Both the position numbers and the translations under genes were made by a program. Positions 47,713 through 56,349 of a stretch of DNA of 64,000 nucleotides are shown here, in pieces (the first letter of the stretch is position 1; each line of letters starts with the position of its first letter). The notes below the pieces were generated by a model. That model made no database searches and was not told the origin of the DNA. It was given only the letters and a program-made list of their open reading frames with translations. This DNA is from Rathayibacter sp. VKM Ac-2754 (GTDB taxonomy: Bacteria; Actinomycetota; Actinomycetes; Actinomycetales; Microbacteriaceae): positions 1 to 64,000 of the forward strand of contig NZ_WUCC01000008.1 of the NCBI RefSeq assembly GCF_009807095.1, given 5' to 3'.

Positions 47713-49143
47713 TCACCACTGCGGCGGATGGCGCCTCTGCCAGCGCGCCCGCCGCTCGAGCTGCGCGCCGATCGAGAGCAGCACCGCCTCCCCGCCGGGT
47801 CGCCCGATCAGCTGGATCCCCATCGGCAGCCCCTCGGCGGTCGTGCTCAGCGGCAGGGTGATCGCGGGCAGCCCGCTCACGTTCACGAACGACGTGTAGG
47901 GGGTGTACTGCACCTGCTGCTCGAAGTTCCGCTCCGGATCGTCGGCGGAGTACCAGCCGACCGGGCGGGGTGGCATCGTGAGCGAGGGCGTCAGCACGGC
48001 GTCGTACCCCGAGAAGGCCGCGATCACGGCGCGCTCGTAGGCCGAGAGCACCGATGCCGCCTCCATGATCCCCCGGGCGGAGCGACGGCGCCCCTCGGTG
48101 ACGAGCCAGCGGGTGAGCGGCTCGAGCAGGTCGAGATCCGCACCCTCGATCGGCAGGGTGGCCGCACCGCTCTGCCAGAGCGCCCGGAAGGCGGCCGGGT
48201 ACGCGGTGCTCGGAGGCAGTGCCGCCTCCTCGAGACCGTGTCCGAGCGCGTCGAGCGCCGCGATGCCCTCGTCGAGGGCTGTGCGCGCCTCGGGAGCGAG
48301 CCCGATCTCGTAGGCCTCGTCCCAGGGCGACTGCGTGAGGACGCCGATCTGGAAGCGTCCCTCTCCGCGCACGGCAGCGCCGAGGAACGACCGCTCCCTG
48401 TCGCCCGGTGCCGTGAGCGCGTACCGCTCGGGGATCGCTCCGTTGCGGCGCTCGAGCAGCCCCTCGAGCAGGAGCCCGGCGTCGGCGACCGAGCGGGTGA
48501 TCGGGCCCGCGACGGTGAGTCCGCCGACGCCGCCGATCCCGGACAGCGCGGGAACGCGCCCGCGAGAGGGCTTCAGACCGACGAGCCCGCACGCCGCGGC
48601 CGGGATGCGGATCGAGCCGCCCCCGTCGGAGGCGGGCGCGAACGGCAGCAGACCGGCCGCCACCGCGACCGCCGCTCCCCCGCTCGACCCGCCGGCTCCG
48701 AGCCGGGTGTCGTAGGGCGTGACGGCCGGAGGCCCCACCCGGCTCTCGGTGTACGACGGCATGCCGAACTCGGGCGCGGCCGTCTTGCCGAGGCTGACCG
48801 CCCCGGCGGCGTCGAGCACGTCGACGATCTCGTCGGAGGCGTCAGGTACGAAGTCCGCGCGCAGCCGCGATCCGAAGGTGGTGCGCACCCCGGCGCGGCG
48901 CCAGAGGTCCTTGTCGCCGCTCGGCAGCCCCCAGAGAGCCGCAGTGCGCGGCAGCGATCCGGAGGCGAGGGACGCGGCTCGCGCGCGCGCCGCCTCCGCC
49001 GTCACGGTCGTGAACGCACCGAGCTCGCCGTTCAGCCGCTCGATGCGGGCGAGGTAGTGCTCGGTCAGCTCGAGCGGCGTGACCTCGCCGCGCTGCAGCC
49101 AGTCCCACTGCTCCTGCGCGCTGAGGTGGTGGAGTTCGAACAT
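47713..49143 (-). CDS. Amidase (amidase signature family)
   Basis: 476 residues. The Ser-cisSer-Lys catalytic triad of the amidase signature family is visible: Lys in PSGDKDLWRRAG, the signature GAGGSSGGAAVAVAAG, and the nucleophile Ser in SDGGGSIRIPAAACGLVGLKPSRG. It resembles 6-aminohexanoate-cyclic-dimer hydrolase/GatA-like amidases, but it is not adjacent to gatB or gatC, and core GatCAB residues cannot be claimed, so a catabolic amidase is the better reading. Cytosolic, no signal peptide. The gene stands alone between the iron-regulated genes and the hexapeptide protein. Confidence 0.9.
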   Translation of the reverse strand: MFELHHLSAQEQWDWLQRGEVTPLELTEHYLARIERLNGELGAFTTVTAEAARARAASLASGSLPRTAALWGLPSGDKDLWRRAGVRTTFGSRLRADFVPDASDEIVDVLDAAGAVSLGKTAAPEFGMPSYTESRVGPPAVTPYDTRLGAGGSSGGAAVAVAAGLLPFAPASDGGGSIRIPAAACGLVGLKPSRGRVPALSGIGGVGGLTVAGPITRSVADAGLLLEGLLERRNGAIPERYALTAPGDRERSFLGAAVRGEGRFQIGVLTQSPWDEAYEIGLAPEARTALDEGIAALDALGHGLEEAALPPSTAYPAAFRALWQSGAATLPIEGADLDLLEPLTRWLVTEGRRRSARGIMEAASVLSAYERAVIAAFSGYDAVLTPSLTMPPRPVGWYSADDPERNFEQQVQYTPYTSFVNVSGLPAITLPLSTTAEGLPMGIQLIGRPGGEAVLLSIGAQLERRARWQRRHPPQW

Positions 49144-49199
49144 GGGACGACCCTATTCCGCGGCTCCTGGAAGCCTGCGGAACAGGGTCGTCGGTCGGT

Positions 49200-49625
49200 C
49201 TACGCGGCGCGGCTGCCGGACTCGCGGGCGCTCTCGTCGAGGCCGAATCGACTCCCGGGTGCCACGAACGTGTCGCGGTCGACCCGCGCGCCGGTCGCGA
49301 TGACGGCGGAGTCGCCGATCCGCGAGTAGCTCCCGATCCGCGCGCCGGGGCCCACGATCGCCTCGGGCCCGACGTGCACGTTCGCGCCGATGAAGGCGCT
49401 GTGCCCGATCATGGCGTCGCGGTCGATCCAGCTGCCGGCGCCGATCCAGGCGCGCTCGCCGACGTTCGCCCCGGGCTCGACGTACGCACCCGTCTCGACG
49501 AACGCCGTCGCTGCCACTCGCGACCCCGGTGCGACCATGCCGCGACCGTTCGCGTGACGGCGGTAGACGATCTCGTCGTCGCCGCCGCGGGTTCCGCGTG
49601 CCTTGCTGGTACCTGTTCCTGCCAT
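49200..49625 (-). CDS. Hexapeptide-repeat (left-handed beta-helix) protein
   Basis: 141 residues from ATG 49625 with GAGG close before it. After a short basic lead (GTGTSKARGTRGG), the body is consecutive hexapeptide-like turns: VAPGSRVAATAFVETGAYVEPGANV, IGAGSWIDRDAMIGHSAFIGANV and IVGPGARIGSYSRIGDSAVIATGARV. This is the LpxA-like fold of acyltransferases and gamma-class carbonic anhydrases, usually a trimer. No catalytic His or acceptor domain is evident and the chain is short, so it may be non-enzymatic. It is separated by 119 bp from a gene of unknown function upstream. Confidence 0.8.
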   Translation of the reverse strand: MAGTGTSKARGTRGGDDEIVYRRHANGRGMVAPGSRVAATAFVETGAYVEPGANVGERAWIGAGSWIDRDAMIGHSAFIGANVHVGPEAIVGPGARIGSYSRIGDSAVIATGARVDRDTFVAPGSRFGLDESARESGSRAA

Positions 49626-49744
49626 ATGCCTCGTGCTCCTCCGAGCGTCCCTGGGGGCGGTGCTCCGAAGCCCCGTCCCGTCATCGGTAGACAACAGCGA
49701 GAACTGCTCAGGCATTCCCCCGACGAGGGCCGCAGCCGCGCCGG

Positions 49745-50365
49745 TCAACGGAGTACGAGATCGTCGTCAGGACCGAGAGGAAGGGCCTCGAGGCCGGATC
49801 CGATGACCGCATCGATGCACTCCTGCGTGCCGCCGACGACCGTGCTGTCGTAGTCGACCTCGGTCACCACGAACCAGGAGCGGTCCTCCGGCCACCAGAC
49901 AGCCGGAGTGCGCTCACCGGCGAATCCCACCACATCCTCGACGGCGCCGTGGAACAGCGCGAGACCGCGCAGAGACCATGTGAACCTCGCGGCCTCGCGG
50001 GGCGGGACCGAGTCGGCCCAACCCTCCCAGAGTCCGAACCAGCAGGAATGAGGGGTCGTCGTCTGCTCCTTCAGAACGGCGGAGAGGCGTCGCGCGTCGT
50101 CGAGCAGGAGGAAGCCGACTCGTGGCGCCAGCCCCGAGGGCTCGCCCTCCAGGGAGAGGTCGATGTGCTCCCATTGAACTGTCGGCGACATCGGGACGCC
50201 CGCACGAGCAGCGAGAGACGACCACGTCTCGGGGGCGACGGAGTGCAGCACCCTCGCGAACGCGGGGTACGTCGCAGGAACCAGCTGACGGACGGTGAGA
50301 CCGCCACTCGTCGACCCTCGGCTCACCCATTGTGCGGCATCGGCGTCGGACCAGGCTTCAAGCAT
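49745..50365 (-). CDS. Conserved cytosolic protein of unknown function
   Basis: 206 residues. No known domain is recognised. It is acidic, rich in Trp and Leu, with features such as VRQLVPATYPAFARVLHSVAPETWSSL, SLEGEPSGLAPRVGFLLLDDARRLSAVL, FGLWEGWADSVPPREAARF and FVVTEVDYDSTVVGGTQECIDAVI. No signal peptide or membrane helix. Its ATG directly follows the TGA of the secreted-protein gene (zero spacing), so the two are translated as a pair. A cytosolic partner of a secreted protein recalls toxin-immunity pairs, but that is inference only. Proteins of this general style (SUKH/SMI1-like length and composition) are common near actinobacterial accessory genes. Confidence 0.65.
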   Translation of the reverse strand: MLEAWSDADAAQWVSRGSTSGGLTVRQLVPATYPAFARVLHSVAPETWSSLAARAGVPMSPTVQWEHIDLSLEGEPSGLAPRVGFLLLDDARRLSAVLKEQTTTPHSCWFGLWEGWADSVPPREAARFTWSLRGLALFHGAVEDVVGFAGERTPAVWWPEDRSWFVVTEVDYDSTVVGGTQECIDAVIGSGLEALPLGPDDDLVLR

Positions 50366-50884
50366 TCAGTGTCCTTCCTCGGCAGTGGCGCTGATCCGGT
50401 AGTACACCGCCCCGTCGCCGGCTGTCGAATCGACGCTGTCGACGGACGAGCTCCTCGAGCAGTCGACCGTCCTTGCCGCACCGCCGCCCTCGAGGTTCTG
50501 TACCCGCGGGGAGAAGCCGGCGGGGAAGGTCACCGTTCCCGACCCGACTCCCCAGTACCTCGCGTTCTTGCAGGGCTCGGCCGCATTCGACGCGACGTAG
50601 AAGTCGTTGTACTTCTGCTTCCAGCCGTTCGCGGACTGAGTGCCCCGAAGACCGGTCGATGAGTAGATCGAGTCGACTCCGGACGTGCACTTGATATCCG
50701 AAGTGACATTGATCGTCCCGCCAACATGAGAGGAGTTGTGCGGATAGTGGACTTTCAAAGTGCAGGTGATGACGCGGCCCCCGGGCCCGGAGGCAGCCTC
50801 CGCCGGAGGCGCTATCGCCAGACTCGTGAGCGAGAGCGCGGCGAGAGCCGCACCGATCACACGCATCTTCATGGACAGGATCAT
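50366..50884 (-). CDS. Secreted protein of unknown function
   Basis: 172 residues from ATG 50884, with GGAGG five bases before it. A classical signal peptide is visible: MKMRVIGAALAALSLTSLAIAP followed by PAEAASG, with likely cleavage after AEA. The mature part has a beta-rich pattern with at least four cysteines (ITCTLKVHYP, SDIKCTSGVDS, AEPCKNARYW, RTVDCSRSSS) that could form two disulfides, and VGSGTVTFPAGFSPRVQNLEGGG. No family is recognised. Base composition is a little lower in GC than its neighbours. It is directly followed by the cytosolic gene at 50365. Confidence 0.7.
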   Translation of the reverse strand: MILSMKMRVIGAALAALSLTSLAIAPPAEAASGPGGRVITCTLKVHYPHNSSHVGGTINVTSDIKCTSGVDSIYSSTGLRGTQSANGWKQKYNDFYVASNAAEPCKNARYWGVGSGTVTFPAGFSPRVQNLEGGGAARTVDCSRSSSVDSVDSTAGDGAVYYRISATAEEGH

Positions 50885-50975
50885 CGTTGCCTCCAGTTGT
50901 CAGGTCGCGGTGTTCTTCAGATTCCGCCACCACCCACAACATGAGCAATCCTCCACAAAAGGGGACGGGGGCCGC

Positions 50976-51299
50976 TCAGCGCTCCTCGACGCGATCGGCC
51001 AGCGCCGTCACGATGGCGCGGAAGCGCTCGGGGGCAGCGCGGAGCCGCCGGCGCGCCAGGACGCCGGCGAGTGCCGACGAGGCGGTCGACGCGACGACCT
51101 CGAACTCGACGCGCGTCCCTTCCTCATCCGGCAGCACGCGCCACTGCTCGGCGCCGAGCACGGGGAGCCGGCGCTGCAGCCCGTCGTCGTCTCGCGTGTA
51201 GCCGCCGCCGTCCTCGGCCTCGAGGAGGTCGGCGAGGGCTCCGAGCACGAGCGCCGGCTCGGCGTGGAGGATCGAGGCGAGGGCGAGGAGGCTCTGCAT
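50976..51299 (-). CDS. Short protein of unknown function downstream of the GH1 gene
   Basis: 107 residues from ATG 51299, 25 bp after the GH1 stop. It is Ala/Leu/Glu-rich: a first helix MQSLLALASILHAEPALVLGALADLLEAE, then a beta-like stretch EQWRVLPDEEGTRVEFEVVAST and a long C-terminal helix with RRRLRAAPERFRAIVTALADRVEER. The GTRVEFEV-strand plus C-terminal helix is loosely like the end of START/SRPBCC proteins, but the match is too weak to claim. The frame is supported by codon use and position only. Confidence 0.5.
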   Translation of the reverse strand: MQSLLALASILHAEPALVLGALADLLEAEDGGGYTRDDDGLQRRLPVLGAEQWRVLPDEEGTRVEFEVVASTASSALAGVLARRRLRAAPERFRAIVTALADRVEER

Positions 51300-51324
51300 C
51301 GCCGCAGTCTCGCACGCCGAGGCG

Positions 51325-52767
51325 TCAGGAGCGGGCGTCGAGCACCCGCCGGAGCCAGTCGAACGAGGCCTTGGGCACCCGATCGGCGCCACGGGTGTCG
51401 AGCGCGACGAGTCCGTGCGGCCGGGTGTAGCCGTGCTGCCACTCGAACGCGTCGACCAGCGTCCACAGCTGCACCGACTCGAGCGGCAGCCCCTCGTGGA
51501 CGGCCTGGGCGAGCGCGCCGAGGTGCGCGCCGATCCAGCGGATGCGCTCGGTGTCGACGATCGCCCCGTTCCGGTCGATGCTGTCGGGGTAGCTCGCTCC
51601 GAGTGCCGTGACGACCAGCGGAGGGAGGGTGTCGCCGTAGCGCTCGACGAGCCTCCTGAGGACGGCCACCGGCGCCCACGGGGCGGACGGCGAGCCGTCG
51701 CCGGTCCGGTCGAGCTCGGGCCACGGCCGCTCGTGGAAGGGCAGGGTCGGCGGGGCGCCCACTCCGACGGGCGCGGCCGGGTCGCGCCCCGCGGCGATGC
51801 GCTGCGGAGCGAGGGGCGCGACGGCGTAGAAGTCGAGCGGTGCGCTGATCCGCTCGAGGTCGCGCGGATCGACCCGCTCCAGCTTCTCGAGGAACGGCGG
51901 CAGCTCCCCCGGCCCTGCCGGGTAGGCGCCGGTGAGGACCGCGTCGGCGACCAGCCTGTTGCGCAGGACGTCGGCCAGTGCGGCCCAGGCGCCGTCCTCC
52001 TCCGACTCGGTGGCCGGTTCGACCGGCGCCAGAGCGTCGACGAGTCCGATGCGCCCCGAGACCTCGGCGGCCCGGAGCGCCTCGACGGCGACACCGTGGC
52101 CGAGGAGCTGGTGGTGCAGCGCGGGCAGGGCGTTGAAGAGCCGCCCCGCTGCGGGAGCCTGCCGCGTGAGCGCGTAGCCCTCGAGCATCACCGTCGACGG
52201 CTGGTCGAGAGTGATCCAGTCGGCCACTCGGTCGCCGAGGCGCGAGCCGACCTCGAAGGCGAGGTCGCCGAAGCGGAGCGCCGTGTCGCGGTTCATCCAG
52301 CCGCCGCTGAGGGCGGAGGGCGTGTCGCGGTGGTGGAGGGTGAGCGCGACCCGGATCCCCGCCTCTGCGAGCGCGTCGAGCACCCGGTCGTAGAAGCCGA
52401 GACCGCCGTGGTCGATCGGCCCGCGGCCCTCGGGCTGGAGGCGCGTCCACGCGATCGAGAGGCGCAGCTCGTCGATGCCCAGATCGACCAGCAGGGCGAG
52501 GTCGTCGCGCCAGCGGAGGAGGAAGTCGGTCGCGATCTCGGGAGTCGCCTCCTCGGCGATCGTCCCGCGGCGGAGGGCGAAGTCGTCCCACACCGACCGC
52601 CCGCGGCCGCCGGTCTCGAGCGAGCCCTCGGTCTGGAAGGCGCTCTGCGCGAGCCCGACGCGGAGCCCCGGCGGGAGGAGCCGGCCGAGCTCGCGTGGAT
52701 CGTCGAAGCGCACCGCCTCGGCGCGCACCCGCCGCCGATCGCGCCCGCGTGCCTCGTCCTCGCTCAT
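51325..52767 (-). CDS. GH1-fold protein lacking both catalytic glutamates
   Basis: 480 residues from ATG 52767 with GGAGG before it. The GH1 barrel is recognisable end to end: AQSAFQTEGSLETGGRGRSVWDDF, LGIDELRLSIAWTRLQPEG, LTLHHRDTPSAL, WMNRDTALRFGDLA, RIRWIGAHLGAL, and WTLVDAFEWQHGYTRPHGLV. The acid/base motif, normally TFNEP, reads TLDQP (residues about 187-190), and the nucleophile motif, normally TENG, reads TALG (about 387-390). Both glutamates are gone, so normal retaining hydrolysis is not expected. The fold is otherwise well kept and the gene is uninterrupted, which argues for a maintained non-hydrolytic role such as carbohydrate sensing or binding. Confidence 0.85.
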   Translation of the reverse strand: MSEDEARGRDRRRVRAEAVRFDDPRELGRLLPPGLRVGLAQSAFQTEGSLETGGRGRSVWDDFALRRGTIAEEATPEIATDFLLRWRDDLALLVDLGIDELRLSIAWTRLQPEGRGPIDHGGLGFYDRVLDALAEAGIRVALTLHHRDTPSALSGGWMNRDTALRFGDLAFEVGSRLGDRVADWITLDQPSTVMLEGYALTRQAPAAGRLFNALPALHHQLLGHGVAVEALRAAEVSGRIGLVDALAPVEPATESEEDGAWAALADVLRNRLVADAVLTGAYPAGPGELPPFLEKLERVDPRDLERISAPLDFYAVAPLAPQRIAAGRDPAAPVGVGAPPTLPFHERPWPELDRTGDGSPSAPWAPVAVLRRLVERYGDTLPPLVVTALGASYPDSIDRNGAIVDTERIRWIGAHLGALAQAVHEGLPLESVQLWTLVDAFEWQHGYTRPHGLVALDTRGADRVPKASFDWLRRVLDARS

Positions 52768-52926
52768 CCGTGCCTCCGAGCCGTAGTGGGATGGGTATAT
52801 TGTCGCGGAAGCGCTCTCCCGCCCCGGACCACGGCTCCCCCGCCCGGCGGACCCGCCTCCCTCCCTCGGTGTACATCTCGCAACGACGGTGCGGCGCGCT
52901 TGACACTGCCCGCGCACCCCCGTGCA

Positions 52927-55152
52927 ATGGACGCAACTGTGATAGCGAGCGTCGACGTGGCAAGGCCGGGGGGTTCATCGGGCGTCCCGATGGGTCGGCT
53001 CCGCCGATCCCGCAGGAGCGGCGCCCGTCGACGCGGGGCGTTCCTCGCCGTTGTCCTGGCGACTCTCGGAGCCGCCGCGGTCCTGCTCGCCCCGTCCGCG
53101 CAGGCGGCGGCCCTCACGATCACCGCCCCCGCCTCGGGCACCGTCCTCCCCAGCCGCTCGGTGACCGCGACCGGCACCGGGACGGCCGGCGATCAGATCC
53201 AGATCAGCACGCAGAACGGCGGAGACCCGGTCTGCATCACCACCGTTGCGACGGATGAGACCTGGTCCTGCTCGTTCGAGCTCGACGACGGCCGCTTCGC
53301 GCTGACGGCCGTCGAGCTGCTCGCCACCGGCGGGACGACCTCGGCGAGCGTCGGTGTCGCCGTCCTGGGCCCGCCCGTGATCGAGTCGGTCGACGGCTCG
53401 GCGACCTCGGCCGGGTCGGTCAGCGGGACCGCCTACCCCGGTGCGAGCGTCGCCGCGACCTCCGACGGCGGCGCCTCGTGCCTGGCCACCGCCGACTCCG
53501 CCGGACGCTGGTTCTGCCAGCTCGCCCCGGCACCGGCCGCCGGGAGCCACCGCGTCACGGCGACGCAGACCGCCTCCTTCGCGGGCGGCGCCGTGTCGCC
53601 CCCGAGCGCGGCCGTGACACTGGTCGTCGACACCGTCGAACCGGAGGCGCCCACCGTCACGTCTCCCGGCGCGGGCGCCGCGCTGCCACTCGTCGGAGCC
53701 GTGTACACGGGCACCGGCGTCGACGGCACGCGCGCCTTCGTCTACGTCGACCGCGTCAACACCTGCGACGCCCCGGTGACCGGCGGAGTCTGGACCTGCA
53801 CGGGCGGCACCGTCACCGCCGGTGCGCACCGCGTCTCCGCCATCGCGGGTGACGCGGCCGGCAACTACAGCTCGCCGAGCCCGTGGCTCGACGTCACCTT
53901 CGCCGCGGCGGCGACCCCCACTCCCTCGGCGACCGCGCCGACCCCGAGTGCGACCGCGACCGCGCCGGGGACCGCGAACCCGTCGACCGTTCCCGGATCG
54001 ACGTCGCCGACCCCGAGGTCGACCACGCCCCGCCCCACGGCCACCTCGACCCCGACGCGACCCGGCCAGAGCTCCCCCGCACCGCAGAGCACGCAGGCGC
54101 CGGGCGCGACCGCTGCTCCGGCACCCGGCGCAGCGCCCACCGACGCACCCCCCGCCGCGCCCGCGCCCGCGCCGGCGGACGGCGGATCGGCCCCCGGCGG
54201 CTGGAGCGCCGCGACCGGCATGACCACCGCGCTCTCCTCCGGCGCCCCGCTCGTGACGATGGCCGACTGGGTGCGCTCCCTCGCTCTGGCGCTCGCCTCG
54301 CTCGCCCTCGTGATCGTCCCGGCCCGCCTGGCGGTCGCGGGCCGAGCCCCTCGGGTGCCGCGCACCTGGCAGCTCACGGGCCGCAACCGCGCCCGAGTCG
54401 AGTTCGACGACCGGCCGGAGCGTCCCGCCCCCTCGCCGCGCGCCATGGTGATCGGGATGATCGGCAGCGCCGCGGGGCTCGTCCTGCTCTCCGGACGCGT
54501 CGACGGACAGCCCGCCTACCTGAGGCTCCTGATCGCGGTGATCGTCGCGGTCGCACTCGTGAACGCCGTGGCGGCCGCGGTGCCGGCGCTCCTCGGCCGA
54601 CGCCTCGGCCTCCCCGGCATCCGCATCGTCGGCGCGCCCCGCGCTCTGGTGCTCGTCGCCGGCGCCGCGCTGCTCTCGCGCTTCGCCGGTCTCGACCCCG
54701 CGTTCCTCTTCGGCGTCGTGATCGGGCTCCTCCTGCCCGACGCGACGACGGCCGTCGACAGGGCGAAGCTGGCGACCGCGCGCGTCGTCGCGCTGCTCGC
54801 TCTCGGCGGACTCGCCTGGGGCGCCTCCGACCTCGTGCCGGCCGACGGCTCGTTCACCGCGGTGCTCGCCGCCGAGGTGCTCAGCGCGACCACGCTGCTC
54901 GCCGTGGGCTCGAGCGTCGTCCTGCTCTTCCCGGTCGGCCGCCCGGCGGGTCAGAGCATCCTGCGCTGGTCGCCGGCCCTCTGGCTCGGGCTGACCCTGC
55001 TGTCGACGACCGTGCTCTTCCTCCTGCTCACCCCGACCATCAGGGCGTGGTCGAGCGACGGAGGCGCGGCACCGGCGGTGCTCGCAGTCGTCGCCTTCAG
55101 CGCGGTGTGCACGTCGATCTGGGCGTGGCGCCGCTTCGTCGATCCGGAGTAG
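52927..55152 (+). CDS. Large surface protein: Ig-like repeats, PTSA-rich stalk, C-terminal multi-TM region
   Basis: 741 residues from ATG 52927; ATG 52990 is a shorter alternative and neither has a strong ribosome site. A signal-like hydrophobic segment (AFLAVVLATLGAAAVLLAPSAQA) is followed by about three Ig-like beta modules of roughly 90 residues (LTITAPASGTVLPSRSVTATG; GPPVIESVDGSATSAGSVSGTA; EPEAPTVTSPGAGAALPLVGA), each with a Cys pair (VCITT/WSCSF, SCLATAD/WFCQL, NTCDAP/WTCTG). A long Pro/Thr/Ser/Ala stalk (about residues 325-420) leads to six or seven transmembrane helices. The layout is unusual: an extracellular adhesin-like head on a multi-pass base. Function unknown. Confidence 0.8.
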   Translation: MDATVIASVDVARPGGSSGVPMGRLRRSRRSGARRRGAFLAVVLATLGAAAVLLAPSAQAAALTITAPASGTVLPSRSVTATGTGTAGDQIQISTQNGGDPVCITTVATDETWSCSFELDDGRFALTAVELLATGGTTSASVGVAVLGPPVIESVDGSATSAGSVSGTAYPGASVAATSDGGASCLATADSAGRWFCQLAPAPAAGSHRVTATQTASFAGGAVSPPSAAVTLVVDTVEPEAPTVTSPGAGAALPLVGAVYTGTGVDGTRAFVYVDRVNTCDAPVTGGVWTCTGGTVTAGAHRVSAIAGDAAGNYSSPSPWLDVTFAAAATPTPSATAPTPSATATAPGTANPSTVPGSTSPTPRSTTPRPTATSTPTRPGQSSPAPQSTQAPGATAAPAPGAAPTDAPPAAPAPAPADGGSAPGGWSAATGMTTALSSGAPLVTMADWVRSLALALASLALVIVPARLAVAGRAPRVPRTWQLTGRNRARVEFDDRPERPAPSPRAMVIGMIGSAAGLVLLSGRVDGQPAYLRLLIAVIVAVALVNAVAAAVPALLGRRLGLPGIRIVGAPRALVLVAGAALLSRFAGLDPAFLFGVVIGLLLPDATTAVDRAKLATARVVALLALGGLAWGASDLVPADGSFTAVLAAEVLSATTLLAVGSSVVLLFPVGRPAGQSILRWSPALWLGLTLLSTTVLFLLLTPTIRAWSSDGGAAPAVLAVVAFSAVCTSIWAWRRFVDPE

Positions 55153-55160
55153 CGGCCGCC

Positions 55161-55952
55161 TCAGCCGATCGTGGCGAGCTCGCGCACGTCGTCGTCCGGG
55201 AGGACGTCGGCCACGGCGCCGACGACGAACTCCCCGAGCGTCGCGATGCCGTCGTAGACGCTGAGGAACGCGGTGTCGGCCGCATCCCGCCCGGTGGCGA
55301 TCCGGACGAGGCTGGGGCGCGGAGCGAGGGTGGTCGCGTCGACCACGTGCCACTCCCCGTCGACCCACGCCTCGGCGACCGCGTGGAAGTCCATCGGCGC
55401 GAGGCCGGGCGCGTAGACGGCGACGAGCCGCGCCGGGACGTCGAGCGCCCGCAGGAGGGCGATCACGAGGTGCGCGAAGTCGCGGCAGACGCCGCGGCGG
55501 GCGAGGAAGGTGCGCTCCGCGCCGTCGGTCGGCAGGCTCGAGCCGGGCACGTACGCCAGACGGGTGCCGACCCACGAGCTGACGGCGGCGAGCAGGTCCT
55601 GGCCCGAGAGCCCCGAGAACTCGGCGTGGGCGGTCGCCGCGAGGATGTCGGACTCGGCGTAGCGGCTCGGGCGCAGGTAGCGCAGCCGGTCGACCTCCTC
55701 GCCGTCGAGCGGGCCGAGGCGCCCGTCGATGCTCGCGCTGTAGTCGACGACCAGGCTCCCGCGCTCCGCCTCGAGGACGTGCAGCCGGGTGCCGTGCTGG
55801 TCGAGGACCTCGCGCGGAGTCACGGGACGCCCGTCCAGGGACATCGACAGCGTCTCGGGGGCGCCGTACGCCGATGCGACGGTGATCGAGAAGACGAGCA
55901 TCGCGGGCTGCGCGACGTCGAGGGTGAGGTGGGCCGAGACGTCGCGCTTCAT
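55161..55952 (-). CDS. Transglutaminase-like superfamily protein
   Basis: 263 residues. The Cys-His-Asp triad of the transglutaminase fold is present: Cys in RRGVCRDFAHLVIALLRAL, His in PMDFHAVAEAWVDGEW and Asp in HVVDATTLAPR. An N-terminal beta domain (LTLDVAQPAMLVFSITVASAYG) precedes it. No signal peptide, so it is predicted cytosolic, where bacterial members of this family usually act as proteases or peptide/amide transferases rather than cross-linkers. It is convergent with the Ig-like surface protein (8 bp apart) and followed by the DUF7882 gene on the same strand side. Substrate unknown. Confidence 0.88.
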   Translation of the reverse strand: MKRDVSAHLTLDVAQPAMLVFSITVASAYGAPETLSMSLDGRPVTPREVLDQHGTRLHVLEAERGSLVVDYSASIDGRLGPLDGEEVDRLRYLRPSRYAESDILAATAHAEFSGLSGQDLLAAVSSWVGTRLAYVPGSSLPTDGAERTFLARRGVCRDFAHLVIALLRALDVPARLVAVYAPGLAPMDFHAVAEAWVDGEWHVVDATTLAPRPSLVRIATGRDAADTAFLSVYDGIATLGEFVVGAVADVLPDDDVRELATIG

Positions 55953-56010
55953 GATCGCTCTTCCTGGAGTGAAGGGGATGGGCGGTGCAGGTCGGGCTGG
56001 CCCGGGCGCG

Positions 56011-56349
56011 TCAGGCGCCCTGCTCGCCCTTCGGCGGCGGCGTGGGCGCGGCGTCGGGCTCCTGGACGAGCTGGAGCCCGCCGGACGAGTTCGCCGACAC
56101 CGTGAGCAGGTCGATCCACGTGCGGTTGATCGAGGGCACGCGCCCGCCGAAGTACTTGAAGTAGAGCGGTACCGTCGGGTCGAGCCAGATGCTCGACCGG
56201 CCGTCGCCCACGGCTGGATCGTCGCGCCACGAGAAGAAGAAGCTCTCGCGCCGCCGCAGCTTGTTGGCGATCACGATCTGGACGTGCGTGAGCGTTCGGT
56301 CGTCGAACTCGATCTCGACGCCCGAGGCGCCGTAGAGCAGCTTCCCCAT
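56011..56349 (-). CDS. DUF7882-type small cytosolic protein (Microbacteriaceae family)
   Basis: 112 residues from ATG 56349 with AGGAGG before it. MGKLLYGASGVEIEFDDRTL and HVQIVIANKLRRRESFFFSW, then DDPAVGDGRSSIWLD and FKYFGGRVPSINRTWIDLLTVSAN, are highly characteristic of a small protein found in most Microbacteriaceae, often in several copies. Database labels such as DNA ligase for this family look spurious; no ligase motif is present. The C-terminus is a Pro/Ala/Glu tail. The high conservation of the family suggests a real housekeeping or stress role, but none is known to me. Confidence 0.85.
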   Translation of the reverse strand: MGKLLYGASGVEIEFDDRTLTHVQIVIANKLRRRESFFFSWRDDPAVGDGRSSIWLDPTVPLYFKYFGGRVPSINRTWIDLLTVSANSSGGLQLVQEPDAAPTPPPKGEQGA

